Notes: a model not told the origin generated them from the letters alone. Numbered from the stretch's first letter, positions 25,997-37,523 are shown. The stretch: 37,753 bases of DNA from Okeania sp. SIO3B5 (GCF_010692555.1 NZ_JAAHHG010000051.1:1-37753); one strand, 5' to 3'. Program-made: numbers and translations.

Positions 25997-28900
25997 ATGC
26001 TCAATTTAGCTGGTTATCAAGAAACAAACCAAATATATGCCGGAACCCGGACCTTAGTATATCAAGCTATCCAAACTACCCAAGGACAACCAGTCATCAT
26101 CAAAGTCTTACGCAATCCCCACCCCAACTTTAACGAATTAGTCCAATTTCGTAACCAATATATCATTACTCACCATCTTGAACATCCAGCTATTGTTCAA
26201 CCCCTAGCCCTAGAACGTTACGGCAATGCTTACGCCTTGGTGATGCCTGATGATGGAGCCATCTCACTTTCGGACTATTGGCAGCACTCTGAGCATTCCC
26301 AAAAAGACTTCCTTAACATAGCTATCCAACTAGCGTCAGTTCTGCAATATCTCAGTCAACAACGGATTATTCACAAAGACATCAAACCAAGCAACATCCT
26401 GATTCATCCCGAAACCAAGCAAGTCAAACTCATCGACTTCAGTATTTCCAGTTTACTACCAACTGAACAACAACAACTCATCAACCCTAAAGTCTTACAA
26501 GGAACCCTAGCCTACATTTCCCCAGAACAAACCGGACGGATGAACCGAGGAATTGACTACCGTACCGACTTTTATTCCCTTGGAGTAACATTTTTTCAAC
26601 TCCTAACCGGAAAATTACCGTTTCAGTCTAATGATCCAATGGAATTGCTGCATTGTCATATTGCCCAGACAGTAAGTTTTCCCATAGAAAATCAAGTACC
26701 AGAAGTATTGCAAGAAATAGTCCTCAAATTGATGGCTAAGAATGCTGAAGATCGTTATCAGAGTGCCTTGGGATTGAAACACGATCTAGAGCGATGTCTG
26801 CAACAGTTAGAAACTGTCGGGAAAATTACATTCTTTGAATTAGGACAGAGGGATAAGAGCGATCGCTTCATTATTCCTGAAAAACTCTACGGAAGGGAAC
26901 AGGAAATACAAACCCTGCTTGATGCTTTTGAGCGTATTGCGAACCCCTCCGATGCTCGCCTGAGCAAGGTAGAATTCCCCCCAACTCCCCTTAATAAGGA
27001 AGAATCCCCCCCAACTACCCTTAATAAGGGGGGAGTAAAATCCCCCCCAACTACCCTTAATAAGGGGGAAGTAGAATCCCCCCCAACTACCCTTAATAAG
27101 GGGGGAGTAAAATCCCCCCCAACCCCCCTTAATAAGGGGGGAGTCGAATCCTGTGGGGTAGAAATGATGTTAGTAGCAGGATTTTCAGGTATTGGCAAAA
27201 CTGCTGTTATCAATGAAATTCATAAACCCATAGTTCGACAACGGGGCTATTTTATCAAAGGGAAATTTGACCAATTCAATCGGAATATTCCCTTTTCTGC
27301 CATTGTGCAAGCCTTTCGAGATTTAATGAGGCAACTTCTCTCAGAAAGTGATACCCAACTGGATAATTGGAAACAAAAAATTCTCAATGCAGTGGGAGAA
27401 AACGGTCAAGTTCTAATTGAAGTGATTCCAGAGTTGGAAAATATTATTGGTCAACAACCTCCTGTTCCTGAATTGTCTGGCAGTGCAGCACAGAATCGCT
27501 TTAACTTGCTGTTTGGCAAATTTATTAGCGTATTTACGACAAAAGATCATCCTCTAGTGATTTTCCTGGACGACTTACAATGGGCAGATTTGGCATCGTT
27601 GAAACTGCTGCAGTTGTTGATGAGTGAATCGGAGATAAGTTATTTGCTGGTATTGGGAGCTTATCGAGATAACGAAGTGTTTCCTACTCATCCATTAATG
27701 CTGACACTGGATGAAATTCAAAAACAGGAAGTGAAGATTAATACCATCACACTAGCTGCTTTAAGGGAAGTAGATATTACTCGTTTAGTTGCTGATACTC
27801 TGCAATGTTCTGTGGAAAACGCTACACCATTGTCTCAATTAGTCTATCAAAAGACTAAAGGAAACCCATTTTTTACAACCCAATTTTTGAAAGGGTTGCA
27901 TGAAGATGCTTGGATTACATTTGATTCAGAGGCGGGTTACTGGCAATGTGATTTAACTCAAATACGACAGTTATCCCTCACCGATGATGTGCTAGAATTC
28001 ATGGTTGGGCGTTTGCGTAAACTAGATGAAGCTACTCAGAATGTACTGAAGTTAGCAGCTTGCATTGGTAACCAGTTTGACTTGGAAACCTTAGCGGTAA
28101 TTTGTGAAAAAACCCTAGAGAAAGTGGCAACAGATTTATGGGGAGCATTACAAGAAGGGTTTGTAATTCCTCAGAGTGAAACTTATAAGTTTTTCCAGGG
28201 AGAAGAGGAAAAGGATGTTGACGATGTTACAGTTGGTTATCGCTTTTTACATGACCGAGTACAACAGGCTGCCTATGCTCTGATTATAAAAGAGGAAAAA
28301 CAAAGAACTCATTACCACATCGGACAACTTCTGCTGCAACAGCTCCCCAAAGAAGCAAGAGAACATAGGATTTTTGAGCTAGTTAGTCAATTAAATTATG
28401 GAACGGTCTTAATTAGTGAACAAAAAGAACGGGATGAATTATCCAAACTCAATCTAATTGCCTGTCGCAAAGCCAGAGCTGCAACAGCCTATCAAGCAGG
28501 TCGTGAATATGCCAACATTGGATTATCCTTGCTCGGCAAAAAGCCTTGGCAGCATCAATATGAAATGTGTCTGGAATTCCATAATTTAACGGCAGAATTG
28601 GCTTCACTATGTGGTGAGTTTGATGTGATGGAGCAGTTCATTGAGACAGTTATCGAACAGGCAAATTCTTTACTGGAAAAGGTTAATGTTTACCTAATTA
28701 GAATTCGAGCCAATGTCTTCCAGAATAAATCCAATGAAGCTATTGCCATTGCCCAACAACTCTTACAACAGTTTGATATAACTTTTCCTCAAACACCTAC
28801 GCCAAATGATATTCAAGACGGCATTGCTGAGATTAACAGAGCGATCGGCGACCGGGAAATTGAAGACTTAGTTAATCTACAAATCATGACGGACGTGGAA

Positions 28901-31534
28901 AAAATCGCCATTATCCAGATTGCCAATAGTATCACTCCAGCAGCTTATATCTCCGGTTCTCCCTTGTTTCCTTTACTGATTAGCTTATCAGTCAAACTCT
29001 CCATTCAATATGGCAACACAACAGCCTCTGTTCTTGCCTATAGTACCTATGGCATCGTTGCTTGTAATTTTTTGCAAGATGTCGATATGGGGGTGAAGTT
29101 TGGTCAATTAGCAATTCAGGTCGTTTCTAAACTGGATGCTAAAGCTGTTAAACCAGAGGTATTAGCTGTGGCGGGAATATTCATTTTACACCGCAAATAT
29201 CATATCAAAGAAGTGCTACCGCTCTTGCAAGATGGGTATGCAACTGGGCTAGAAGTAGGGAGTCTGGAATTCCTTGGATATTGTGCTCACGGTTTTTGTC
29301 TTAATTCTTTTTGGTGCGGTCAGTCTCTTGCTATTTTGGAGCCTGAGACTCGTGCTTACTCCCATGCGTTAGTGCAATTGAATCAATTAATAACAGGAAA
29401 TTGGTGTCTAATTTATTGGCAATCAATTTTAAATTTGCTGGAAGCTGTGGAACATCCAAGTACATTGTCTGGGGAGGCTCTCCAAGAAGCAGAACTTCTG
29501 CCCCAACTGCTCGAAGCTAATGATTCTAATGGGTTGTATTACTTCTATGTCTATAAGCTGATGCTTTGTTACTTATTTGGAGAAATTGAATCAGCTCAAG
29601 ACTATGCAGTTGAAGGTAGGCGTTATTTAATGGGTGGTGCAGGTTCAGTAACTGAACCTGCGTTTTATTTCTATGATTCTCTAGTTGCTTTAGCACAGAT
29701 GAGTTCACCTGCAGAAGAAACATCAGCAGAATTCCAGCGTGTTGAACAAAACCAAACACAATTACAACAACAGTGGGCAAATTATGCTCCCATGAATCAT
29801 CAACATAAAGTTGATTTGGTAGAAGCAGAAAAATGCCGAGTCTTAGGACAAAAAGCTGAAGCGATCGAACTTTATGCACGGGCTATTGCCGGAGCGAAAG
29901 AAAACGAATATATCCAAGAAGAAGCCTTAGCGAATGAATTAGTGGCAAAATTTTACCTCGACTGGTGTCAAGAAAAAGCTGCAGTAGGCTATATGCAAGA
30001 AGCTTATTATTGTTACGCTCGTTGGGGAGCTTTAGCCAAAATCAAACAACTCGAATCAACATATCCCCAACTCCTAACTCCCATCCTAGAAAGAAAAGAA
30101 CCCCATAATTTCCACAACACTTCCATCTCTACTCAATCCTCAGATACATTCACTATAACTCCTTTCCTAGATCAAGCATCTGCGTTCAAAGCCTCCAGAG
30201 CCATCTCTGAAGAAATTACACTCGATACCTTGCTCTCAAAATTGATGCAGATTCTAATGGAAAATGCTGGAGCAAACAAAGGAGTGTTATTGTTAAGCAA
30301 CTCCAACAATTGGGAAATCGTCGCTCAATGCCATAACAACACTTGTTATCTATCGACTATTCCTCTAGAAGAAACTGACATCATACCCCTCAGCATCATC
30401 AATACTGTCAAACACACTCAAAAAATCCTATTGTTGAATGACATTGAAGAAAACAATACCTTCACTGCCGATCCTTACTTCTTCGCGCAACAACCTAAAA
30501 GTCTTCTCTGCACTCCCATTCTCTACCAAGGAAAACTAATTGGCATCCTCTACCTAGAAAATAACCTCACTACAGAAGCTTTTACTCCAGAGAGCCTCGA
30601 AATTCTCAATCTGCTGACAGCCCAAGCAGCCATCTCCATCGAAAATGCCAGACTTTACCAGGATCTAGAAGCAACAGTTGAACAGAGAACCCAACATTTA
30701 CAACAAACCCTCAAACAATTACAACAAACCCAAGCTCAACTGATTCAAACTGAAAAAATGTCTTCTTTAGGACAAATGGTAGCAGGAATTGCCCATGAGA
30801 TTAATAATCCCATTAGCTTTATCTCAGGTAATATTACTCATGCTCGCGAATATTTCCAGGACTTACTAGAGCTGCTTAAGCTTTACCAGGAGAACTTACC
30901 AGATCCTAGTTCAGCAATACGAGACAAAGTAGAAGAGCTTGATCTAGAGTTCTTATGTGACGACTTAGAAAAACTTTTGAACTCTATGGAAACAGGAAGT
31001 ACTAGAATTAGCAAAATTATTCGCGGTTTGCGTAACTTCTCGCGCCTAGACGAATCGAAAAGCAAGGAGGTAAACATCCATGAAGGATTAGATAATACAT
31101 TAATGATTTTGCAACATCGTCTCAACAGGAATAGCTCTGGTATAGAAATTGCGATCGTTAAAAGCTATGGGGAACTTCCCCGGGTTAACTGTTATGCCAA
31201 TCAACTCAATCAAGTATTTCTACATATTCTGAACAATGCACTTGATGCTGTAACCACCTCAGAAACAGAGAATTGTCCCCAAATTTCCATCACGACTGAG
31301 GTGAAAGATTCGCAAACGGTAAGAATTAGAATTGCTGACAACGGTATTGGTATGAGTGAAAATGTTTGTCAACGAATTTTTGACCCCTTTTTTACTACTA
31401 AAACAGTTGGTAAAGGCACCGGACTAGGGTTGTTTATTAGTTATCAAATTATCACTGAGCAACATGGAGGACAGTTAGAATGTATTTCTCAAGCAGGAAA
31501 AGGCACAGAATTTATGATAGATATTCCGACTTAA
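25997..31534 (+). CDS. Trifunctional Ser/Thr kinase - ATPase - GAF - sensor histidine kinase (paralog 1)
   Basis: An 1845-aa protein of the cyanobacterial dual-kinase family. Residues 1-275 are a Ser/Thr kinase with ATP-binding Lys36, HKDIKPSN (Asp128) and GTLAYISPEQTGR; the DFG motif reads DFS. After a repeat-derived linker (about 323-385) comes a STAND/AAA-type ATPase with Walker A GFSGIGKT (395-402) and Walker B VIFLDDLQWAD. A long helical TPR-like region follows to about 1370, then a GAF domain (about 1395-1555), a coiled coil, and a histidine kinase core with AHEINNP (His1600), the N box HILNNALDA, IADNGIGM and GKGTGLGL. No receiver domain is fused, so the phosphate must pass to a separate response regulator. 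The signal is unknown. A tandem paralog lies 571 bp downstream on the same strand. Confidence 0.9.
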   Translation: MLNLAGYQETNQIYAGTRTLVYQAIQTTQGQPVIIKVLRNPHPNFNELVQFRNQYIITHHLEHPAIVQPLALERYGNAYALVMPDDGAISLSDYWQHSEHSQKDFLNIAIQLASVLQYLSQQRIIHKDIKPSNILIHPETKQVKLIDFSISSLLPTEQQQLINPKVLQGTLAYISPEQTGRMNRGIDYRTDFYSLGVTFFQLLTGKLPFQSNDPMELLHCHIAQTVSFPIENQVPEVLQEIVLKLMAKNAEDRYQSALGLKHDLERCLQQLETVGKITFFELGQRDKSDRFIIPEKLYGREQEIQTLLDAFERIANPSDARLSKVEFPPTPLNKEESPPTTLNKGGVKSPPTTLNKGEVESPPTTLNKGGVKSPPTPLNKGGVESCGVEMMLVAGFSGIGKTAVINEIHKPIVRQRGYFIKGKFDQFNRNIPFSAIVQAFRDLMRQLLSESDTQLDNWKQKILNAVGENGQVLIEVIPELENIIGQQPPVPELSGSAAQNRFNLLFGKFISVFTTKDHPLVIFLDDLQWADLASLKLLQLLMSESEISYLLVLGAYRDNEVFPTHPLMLTLDEIQKQEVKINTITLAALREVDITRLVADTLQCSVENATPLSQLVYQKTKGNPFFTTQFLKGLHEDAWITFDSEAGYWQCDLTQIRQLSLTDDVLEFMVGRLRKLDEATQNVLKLAACIGNQFDLETLAVICEKTLEKVATDLWGALQEGFVIPQSETYKFFQGEEEKDVDDVTVGYRFLHDRVQQAAYALIIKEEKQRTHYHIGQLLLQQLPKEAREHRIFELVSQLNYGTVLISEQKERDELSKLNLIACRKARAATAYQAGREYANIGLSLLGKKPWQHQYEMCLEFHNLTAELASLCGEFDVMEQFIETVIEQANSLLEKVNVYLIRIRANVFQNKSNEAIAIAQQLLQQFDITFPQTPTPNDIQDGIAEINRAIGDREIEDLVNLQIMTDVEKIAIIQIANSITPAAYISGSPLFPLLISLSVKLSIQYGNTTASVLAYSTYGIVACNFLQDVDMGVKFGQLAIQVVSKLDAKAVKPEVLAVAGIFILHRKYHIKEVLPLLQDGYATGLEVGSLEFLGYCAHGFCLNSFWCGQSLAILEPETRAYSHALVQLNQLITGNWCLIYWQSILNLLEAVEHPSTLSGEALQEAELLPQLLEANDSNGLYYFYVYKLMLCYLFGEIESAQDYAVEGRRYLMGGAGSVTEPAFYFYDSLVALAQMSSPAEETSAEFQRVEQNQTQLQQQWANYAPMNHQHKVDLVEAEKCRVLGQKAEAIELYARAIAGAKENEYIQEEALANELVAKFYLDWCQEKAAVGYMQEAYYCYARWGALAKIKQLESTYPQLLTPILERKEPHNFHNTSISTQSSDTFTITPFLDQASAFKASRAISEEITLDTLLSKLMQILMENAGANKGVLLLSNSNNWEIVAQCHNNTCYLSTIPLEETDIIPLSIINTVKHTQKILLLNDIEENNTFTADPYFFAQQPKSLLCTPILYQGKLIGILYLENNLTTEAFTPESLEILNLLTAQAAISIENARLYQDLEATVEQRTQHLQQTLKQLQQTQAQLIQTEKMSSLGQMVAGIAHEINNPISFISGNITHAREYFQDLLELLKLYQENLPDPSSAIRDKVEELDLEFLCDDLEKLLNSMETGSTRISKIIRGLRNFSRLDESKSKEVNIHEGLDNTLMILQHRLNRNSSGIEIAIVKSYGELPRVNCYANQLNQVFLHILNNALDAVTTSETENCPQISITTEVKDSQTVRIRIADNGIGMSENVCQRIFDPFFTTKTVGKGTGLGLFISYQIITEQHGGQLECISQAGKGTEFMIDIPT
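26971..27152 (+). repeat. In-frame 36-bp repeat array inside the kinase gene
   Basis: Five copies of CCCCCCAACTACCCTTAATA-type sequence, with starts of CCAACT at 26981, 27011, 27047, 27083 and 27119; the period is 36 bp, the first unit shortened to 30. Each contains the palindrome CCCTTAATAAGGG. Translated, it gives SPPTTLNKGGVK-type 12-residue units in the linker between the Ser/Thr kinase and the ATPase. The paralog at 32106 lacks it. The unit is of a kind I know as an intergenic repeat in cyanobacteria. Confidence 0.9.
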
Positions 31535-32105
<571 letters not shown>

Positions 32106-35100
32106 ATGAAAAATACCATTATCAACAATCTTCCCGGCTACAAGCTGAACAAAAATCTTTACCAAGGCACACGCACCCTGGTATATCGTGGTGAGCGCAG
32201 TAGTGACTCCCAACCCGTGATTATCAAAGTCCTACGCAACCCTAACCCCAACTTTAATGAATTAGTTAGCTTCCGCAACCAATACATCATCACTCGTCAC
32301 CTCCAACACCCAAGAATTGTTCAGCCTCTGGCCCTTGAATACTACAAAAATGGCTATGCCCTCGTGATGCCTGATAACGAGGCGATCGCCCTTTCAGACT
32401 ACTGGCAGCAATCTGATCTTTCTCTAACGGCATTCCTCACCATCGCTATTCAACTGAGTGAAGCTTTACACTATCTGAACCAACAGCGCATCATCCACAA
32501 AGACATTAAACCCAGTAATATTCTTATACATCTGGAAACCAAGCAAGTCCAACTGATAGACTTTAGTATCTCTACTTTACTACCGAAAGAACAACAACAA
32601 CTGATTAGTCCCAACGTTCTGGAAGGAACTCTAGCCTACATTTCCCCAGAGCAAACGGGACGAATGAACCGAGGAATTGACTATCGTACAGATTTCTATT
32701 CTCTGGGTGTAACATTCTTTGAACTGCTAACAGGAAAGTTACCCTTTGAAAGCAGCGATCCAATGGAATTAGTCCATTGTCATATTGCCAAAACACCCCC
32801 GACTCCAGACTGTAAACTACCAACCAACCTAGTTGGTATTGTACTGAAATTAATGGCGAAAAATGCGGAAGAGCGTTATCAGAGTGCTTTGGGTATCAAA
32901 TATGATTTAGAGCAATGTTTACAACAATTACAAACCCAAGGAGAGATTAAGTCCTTTGAGCTAGGTAAAAGAGACTTGTGCGATCGCTTCATGACCCCTG
33001 AAAAACTCTACGGACGAGAAACTGAAGTGCAAAAACTCCTAGATGGGTTCGGCTTTGTTGCTGAAGGAGCAACAGAAATGATATTAGTCGCAGGGTTTTC
33101 GGGAATTGGGAAAACAGCGGTGGTTAATGAAGTGCATAAACCTATAGTTAAGCAAAGAGGGTACTTCATTAAAGGCAAATTTGACCAGTTCAATCGCAAC
33201 ATTCCTTTCAGTGCATTTGTACAAGCTTTCCGAGACTTGATGGGACAATTGCTAGGAGAGTCAGATAGGGAACTAGCTATATGGAAAGGGAAAATTCTGG
33301 ATGCGGTGGGAGAAAACGGGCAAGTAATTATTGATGTAGTACCGGAAGTAGAAATAATTATTGGTACTCAACCAGCAGTGCCAGAACTATCAGGAAGTGC
33401 TGCCCAAAATCGTTTTAATTTATTGTTTAGTAAATTCCTGCGGGTATTCACCACAAAAGAACATCCTTTAGTAATTTTCCTGGATGATCTACAATGGGCA
33501 GACTCAGCATCGTTAAACTTGCTGAAGTTGTTGATGGATGAGTCAGAAGTTGGTTATTTATTGGTGTTAGGAGCATATCGGGATAATGAGGTGTTTCCAT
33601 CTCATCTGTTAATGTTGACATTGGATGAAATTAAGAAAAACGATGCCAATATTGAAACTCTAACTCTAGGAGCTTTGAGCGAGAATGATATTACTCGTTT
33701 AGTAGCGGAAACATTACTATGTACAACAGAACTAGCAGCACCATTATCCCAGTTAGTGTATCAGAAAACGAAGGGCAATCCGTTTTTTAGCACCCAATTC
33801 TTGAAAGGGTTGCATGAAGACGGGTGTATTACTTTTAATATGGAAGCAGGTTATTGGCAGTGCGATCTGTCAGAGGTGCGACAGTTAGCATTAACAGATG
33901 ATGTGGTGGAGTTTATGGTAGGAAGGTTGCAGAAACTGCCAGAAGCTAATCAAAATGTAATGAAACTCGCTGCTTGTATTGGAAATCAATTTGACTTAGC
34001 TATCTTAGCAGTTGTGTGTGAGCAAACTCAAGATGAAGTAGCAGGGAATTTGTGGCGAGGGTTGCAGGAAGGGTTTGTGATTCCCCAAACTGACACCTAT
34101 AAATTTTTCCAAGGAGAGTTACAGCAGGATAAAAGTCAAGAAAATATATCAGTAAATTATCGTTTCTTGCATGATCGGGTGCAACAGGCAGCTTATTCTC
34201 TGATTCCTGAAGGGCGAAAACAAGCTACTCATTTACAAATCGGACGGTTACTCTCACAAAACCTGTCTCCAGAAGAACAGGATACCAATATTTTTACGAT
34301 TGTTAATCACTGGAATCAGGGGATAGAATTAATTGCCGATCCTACAGAAAAAGAGAATTTGATTCAACTGAATTTAAAGTCAGGAGAAAAAGCCAAAGGT
34401 TCGGCAGCTTATGGAGCAGCATTGCAATATTTTCAAACTGCTATATCTTTACTGAATGTAGAAAGTTGGCAAAGGAATTATCCATTAGCCTTGAAGTTAC
34501 ATGAAAATTATGCAGAAGCAGCTTATTTAACTGGTGATTTTGAATTGATGGAAACCATAGTTGAGCAAGTTATCGAACGCGGGCAAGACTTGCTCGATCT
34601 GGTGAAAGTCAATGAAATTAAAATCCAGGCTGAGATGGCTCAAAATCAACAGTTATCAGCACTAAATATAGGTATAGATTTCTTAGGTTTATTAGGGATT
34701 GAAGTCCCTGAATCACCACATCCCCAGGATTTGCAGGTGGAAATTGCTGCTATTTCCCAAGGGATGGAAGGTAAAGCTATTGCCGATCTAGCTAATTTGC
34801 CTCTGATGGAGGATGGTAAGCAGTTGGCCAAAGTAAGAATTCTAGCAAGTTTACTAACTACCTGTTATCAAGTTAAGCCCAGTCTTTTCCCTTGGGTGGT
34901 TTGTAAGCTCATGCAATTATTGATTCAATATGGAAACACCCCCCAATCCGCACTTACTTATGGCGACTATGGCATAGTTTGTATTTTGGCATTACAGGAC
35001 TTTGCCTCTGCTCAGGAATATGGAAAACTGGCTTGCCAATTAGATTTAAACCACCAAACAGGTGATGGTGTTGCTGGTACTTATGCTACAGGGGGTGGTA

Positions 35101-37523
35101 TCATCCACTATTCGACTCATGTTAAGGAAGCCATTCCACTATTACTTAAGGCTTACCAAGCTGGACTTGAGATTGGGAACTTCCAATTTGCAGGGGCATC
35201 AATCGTATGCCGCTCTCACTACCTTTATTTAATGGGTTATAACCTCTCTGCCGTTAAACAAGAAATGGCAAGCGCAAGTCATGCTCTTGCTACCATGAAA
35301 CAAGAAAACCTCCTGGCCTGGAATCAGGCTTTTGAACAAGCGGTTCTCAATTTGTTGGGAGAGTCGGAAATTCCATGGGAACTAATAGGAACAGCCTATA
35401 ATGAAACTGAGTCTGTCCCGTTAAAAATTGCTGCTAACGATCGCATGATGCTACATTATGTTTATCTGAATAAATTGATTCTTTGCTATTTATTCGATAA
35501 TATTCCCCAAGCAGTGGAAAATGCTGCACTAGCTGAATCTTATTTGGATGGAGTAGCTGGTTGTTTGGTTGAGTATGTGTGGAATTTCTATGATTCTCTA
35601 ACTCAGTTAGCTAATTATGGTGATACAGACACATCTGTGCAGAAAAGTATACTCGAAAAGGTTGAAAATAATCAGAACAAAATGCAATACTGGGCAAATA
35701 ATGCTCCAATGAATGCTCGACATAAAGTAGATTTAGTAGCAGCAGAACGTCACCGAGTTTTAGGAGAACGATTTGAAGCGATCGAACTGTACGATCGCGC
35801 CATAGATGGAGCCAAAGAAAACGAATATCTCCAAGAAGAAGCATTGGCTAACGAACTGGCAGCTAAATTTTACCTAGACTGGGGAAAAGAGAAAGTAGCT
35901 GCAGGCTATATGCAAGAAGCTTATTATTGTTATGCTCGGTGGGGAGCTAAAGCTAAGATTAACCAACTAGAAGCCAAATACCCTCAACTACTAACCCCTA
36001 TCCTGCAACAGCAACAGGTACAATTGAATCCTCTTGATAGTATTGAGCGAGTTACGCAAACACAGATCTCAAAAACCCAGACTCAAACTACCACCATAGA
36101 ATTATCTAATGCCTTAGATTTGGCTTCAATCTTACAAGCAGCTCAAGCTATCTCCAGTATCATAGAGCTAGAGCCACTACTCAGCAACATTCTACAAATT
36201 ATTCTCACTAATGCCGGGGCACAAAAAGCCGTTTTACTCATTCCCGAATCTGACAAATGGTACCTAAGGGCAATAGCACAACTGACAACAGATGGTACAA
36301 TAGAGACTGATATCCACTCACAACCTCTAACTACAGACAGTCTAGTTCCCACTCGCTTAATTCAATATGTGAAAAATATACAGTCCGTTGTACTCATTGA
36401 TGAAGCCAAAACTGAAATTTCTGGCATCCTCGAAGGGTACTTACTCCAATATCAACCCCAAAGTGTCTTGTGTGTGCCACTTTTGCATCAAGGTAATTTA
36501 GTTGCTATTCTTTACTTGGAGCATCCCACCACCAAAGGAGTTTTTACCACCGAACGGCATACAATAATTAAATTTCTCTGCGCTCAAGCTGCTATTGCTC
36601 TAGAAAATGCCCAACTCTATGAACAAGCACAACAAGCATTGCGAGATTTACAAAAAGCACAACTACAAATAGTTCAAAGTGAAAAGATGTCAGCTTTAGG
36701 CAACTTAATGGCGGGAGTTGCCCATGAAATTAATAATCCCATAGGCTTTTTGGAAGGCAATATTAAACCTGCCAAAGACTATTCCCAAGATTTACTAAAT
36801 TTAATAGACTTTTTACTAGCAAAATTTCTAAGTCATGATTCACAAATTCAAGATGAAATCGAAGAATTTGAACTCGAATTTATTCGAGAAGATTTACCAA
36901 AATTATTGGAATCAATGAATTTAGCGGTAGAGCGGATTCGTAATATTAGTAATAGTCTACGCACATTTGCTCGCAAAGATCGAGAGCATAAAACAGTATT
37001 TAATATCCATGAGGGTATTGATAGCACTCTGCTAATTCTCAAACACCGCACTAAGGCTAATCAGCAACGTCCGGCAATTGATATTGTCAAAAACTATGGA
37101 GATATTCCACAAGTGGAATGTTTTCCTGGTCAGTTGAATCAAGTGTTTATGAATATTTTGGCTAATGCTATTGATGCTTTTGATGAAGCAAATGAGGGCA
37201 AAACTTATGCTGAGATTGAGGTAAACCCGAATCGCATTCAGATTAACACTTCAATAATTGATGAAAATCAAATACAGATTAAGATTGAAGACAATGGTTG
37301 TGGGATGAAACCAGAGACCAAAGAACGAATTTTTGAACAAGGGTTTACGACTAAAAGAGTGGGTAAGGGAACAGGTTTAGGGATGGCGATCGCTTATCAA
37401 ATTATTACAGAAAAACATGGTGGTACAATTACTTGTGATTCTACAGTCGCTAAAGGTACAATCTTTACAATTTTTTTACCAATAGGCATCTTCAGAAAAG
37501 CAGGGCTGTTGAATTCTCGATAG
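32106..37523 (+). CDS. Trifunctional Ser/Thr kinase - ATPase - GAF - sensor histidine kinase (paralog 2)
   Basis: An 1805-aa paralog of the preceding gene with the same domain order. The Ser/Thr kinase (1-280) has Lys41, Asp133 in HKDIKPSN, and again DFS in place of DFG. The ATPase has Walker A GFSGIGKT (330-337) and VIFLDDLQWAD. A helical TPR-like region runs to about 1300, with the conserved EAIELYDRAIDGAKENEYLQ block, then a GAF domain (about 1341-1502). The histidine kinase core has AHEINNP (His1540), ILANAIDAF, IEDNGCGM and GKGTGLGM. The kinase-to-ATPase linker is 65 residues shorter than in paralog 1 because it lacks the repeat array. The C-terminus ends in LNSR about 13 residues beyond the usual end of the ATPase fold. 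The downstream sequence is pure tandem repeat. Confidence 0.9.
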   Translation: MKNTIINNLPGYKLNKNLYQGTRTLVYRGERSSDSQPVIIKVLRNPNPNFNELVSFRNQYIITRHLQHPRIVQPLALEYYKNGYALVMPDNEAIALSDYWQQSDLSLTAFLTIAIQLSEALHYLNQQRIIHKDIKPSNILIHLETKQVQLIDFSISTLLPKEQQQLISPNVLEGTLAYISPEQTGRMNRGIDYRTDFYSLGVTFFELLTGKLPFESSDPMELVHCHIAKTPPTPDCKLPTNLVGIVLKLMAKNAEERYQSALGIKYDLEQCLQQLQTQGEIKSFELGKRDLCDRFMTPEKLYGRETEVQKLLDGFGFVAEGATEMILVAGFSGIGKTAVVNEVHKPIVKQRGYFIKGKFDQFNRNIPFSAFVQAFRDLMGQLLGESDRELAIWKGKILDAVGENGQVIIDVVPEVEIIIGTQPAVPELSGSAAQNRFNLLFSKFLRVFTTKEHPLVIFLDDLQWADSASLNLLKLLMDESEVGYLLVLGAYRDNEVFPSHLLMLTLDEIKKNDANIETLTLGALSENDITRLVAETLLCTTELAAPLSQLVYQKTKGNPFFSTQFLKGLHEDGCITFNMEAGYWQCDLSEVRQLALTDDVVEFMVGRLQKLPEANQNVMKLAACIGNQFDLAILAVVCEQTQDEVAGNLWRGLQEGFVIPQTDTYKFFQGELQQDKSQENISVNYRFLHDRVQQAAYSLIPEGRKQATHLQIGRLLSQNLSPEEQDTNIFTIVNHWNQGIELIADPTEKENLIQLNLKSGEKAKGSAAYGAALQYFQTAISLLNVESWQRNYPLALKLHENYAEAAYLTGDFELMETIVEQVIERGQDLLDLVKVNEIKIQAEMAQNQQLSALNIGIDFLGLLGIEVPESPHPQDLQVEIAAISQGMEGKAIADLANLPLMEDGKQLAKVRILASLLTTCYQVKPSLFPWVVCKLMQLLIQYGNTPQSALTYGDYGIVCILALQDFASAQEYGKLACQLDLNHQTGDGVAGTYATGGGIIHYSTHVKEAIPLLLKAYQAGLEIGNFQFAGASIVCRSHYLYLMGYNLSAVKQEMASASHALATMKQENLLAWNQAFEQAVLNLLGESEIPWELIGTAYNETESVPLKIAANDRMMLHYVYLNKLILCYLFDNIPQAVENAALAESYLDGVAGCLVEYVWNFYDSLTQLANYGDTDTSVQKSILEKVENNQNKMQYWANNAPMNARHKVDLVAAERHRVLGERFEAIELYDRAIDGAKENEYLQEEALANELAAKFYLDWGKEKVAAGYMQEAYYCYARWGAKAKINQLEAKYPQLLTPILQQQQVQLNPLDSIERVTQTQISKTQTQTTTIELSNALDLASILQAAQAISSIIELEPLLSNILQIILTNAGAQKAVLLIPESDKWYLRAIAQLTTDGTIETDIHSQPLTTDSLVPTRLIQYVKNIQSVVLIDEAKTEISGILEGYLLQYQPQSVLCVPLLHQGNLVAILYLEHPTTKGVFTTERHTIIKFLCAQAAIALENAQLYEQAQQALRDLQKAQLQIVQSEKMSALGNLMAGVAHEINNPIGFLEGNIKPAKDYSQDLLNLIDFLLAKFLSHDSQIQDEIEEFELEFIREDLPKLLESMNLAVERIRNISNSLRTFARKDREHKTVFNIHEGIDSTLLILKHRTKANQQRPAIDIVKNYGDIPQVECFPGQLNQVFMNILANAIDAFDEANEGKTYAEIEVNPNRIQINTSIIDENQIQIKIEDNGCGMKPETKERIFEQGFTTKRVGKGTGLGMAIAYQIITEKHGGTITCDSTVAKGTIFTIFLPIGIFRKAGLLNSR

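Noticed and set aside
26887-27213. Minus-strand 108-aa frame inside the first kinase
   Set aside because: Antisense shadow through the 36-bp repeat array; the plus-strand domain structure is continuous here.
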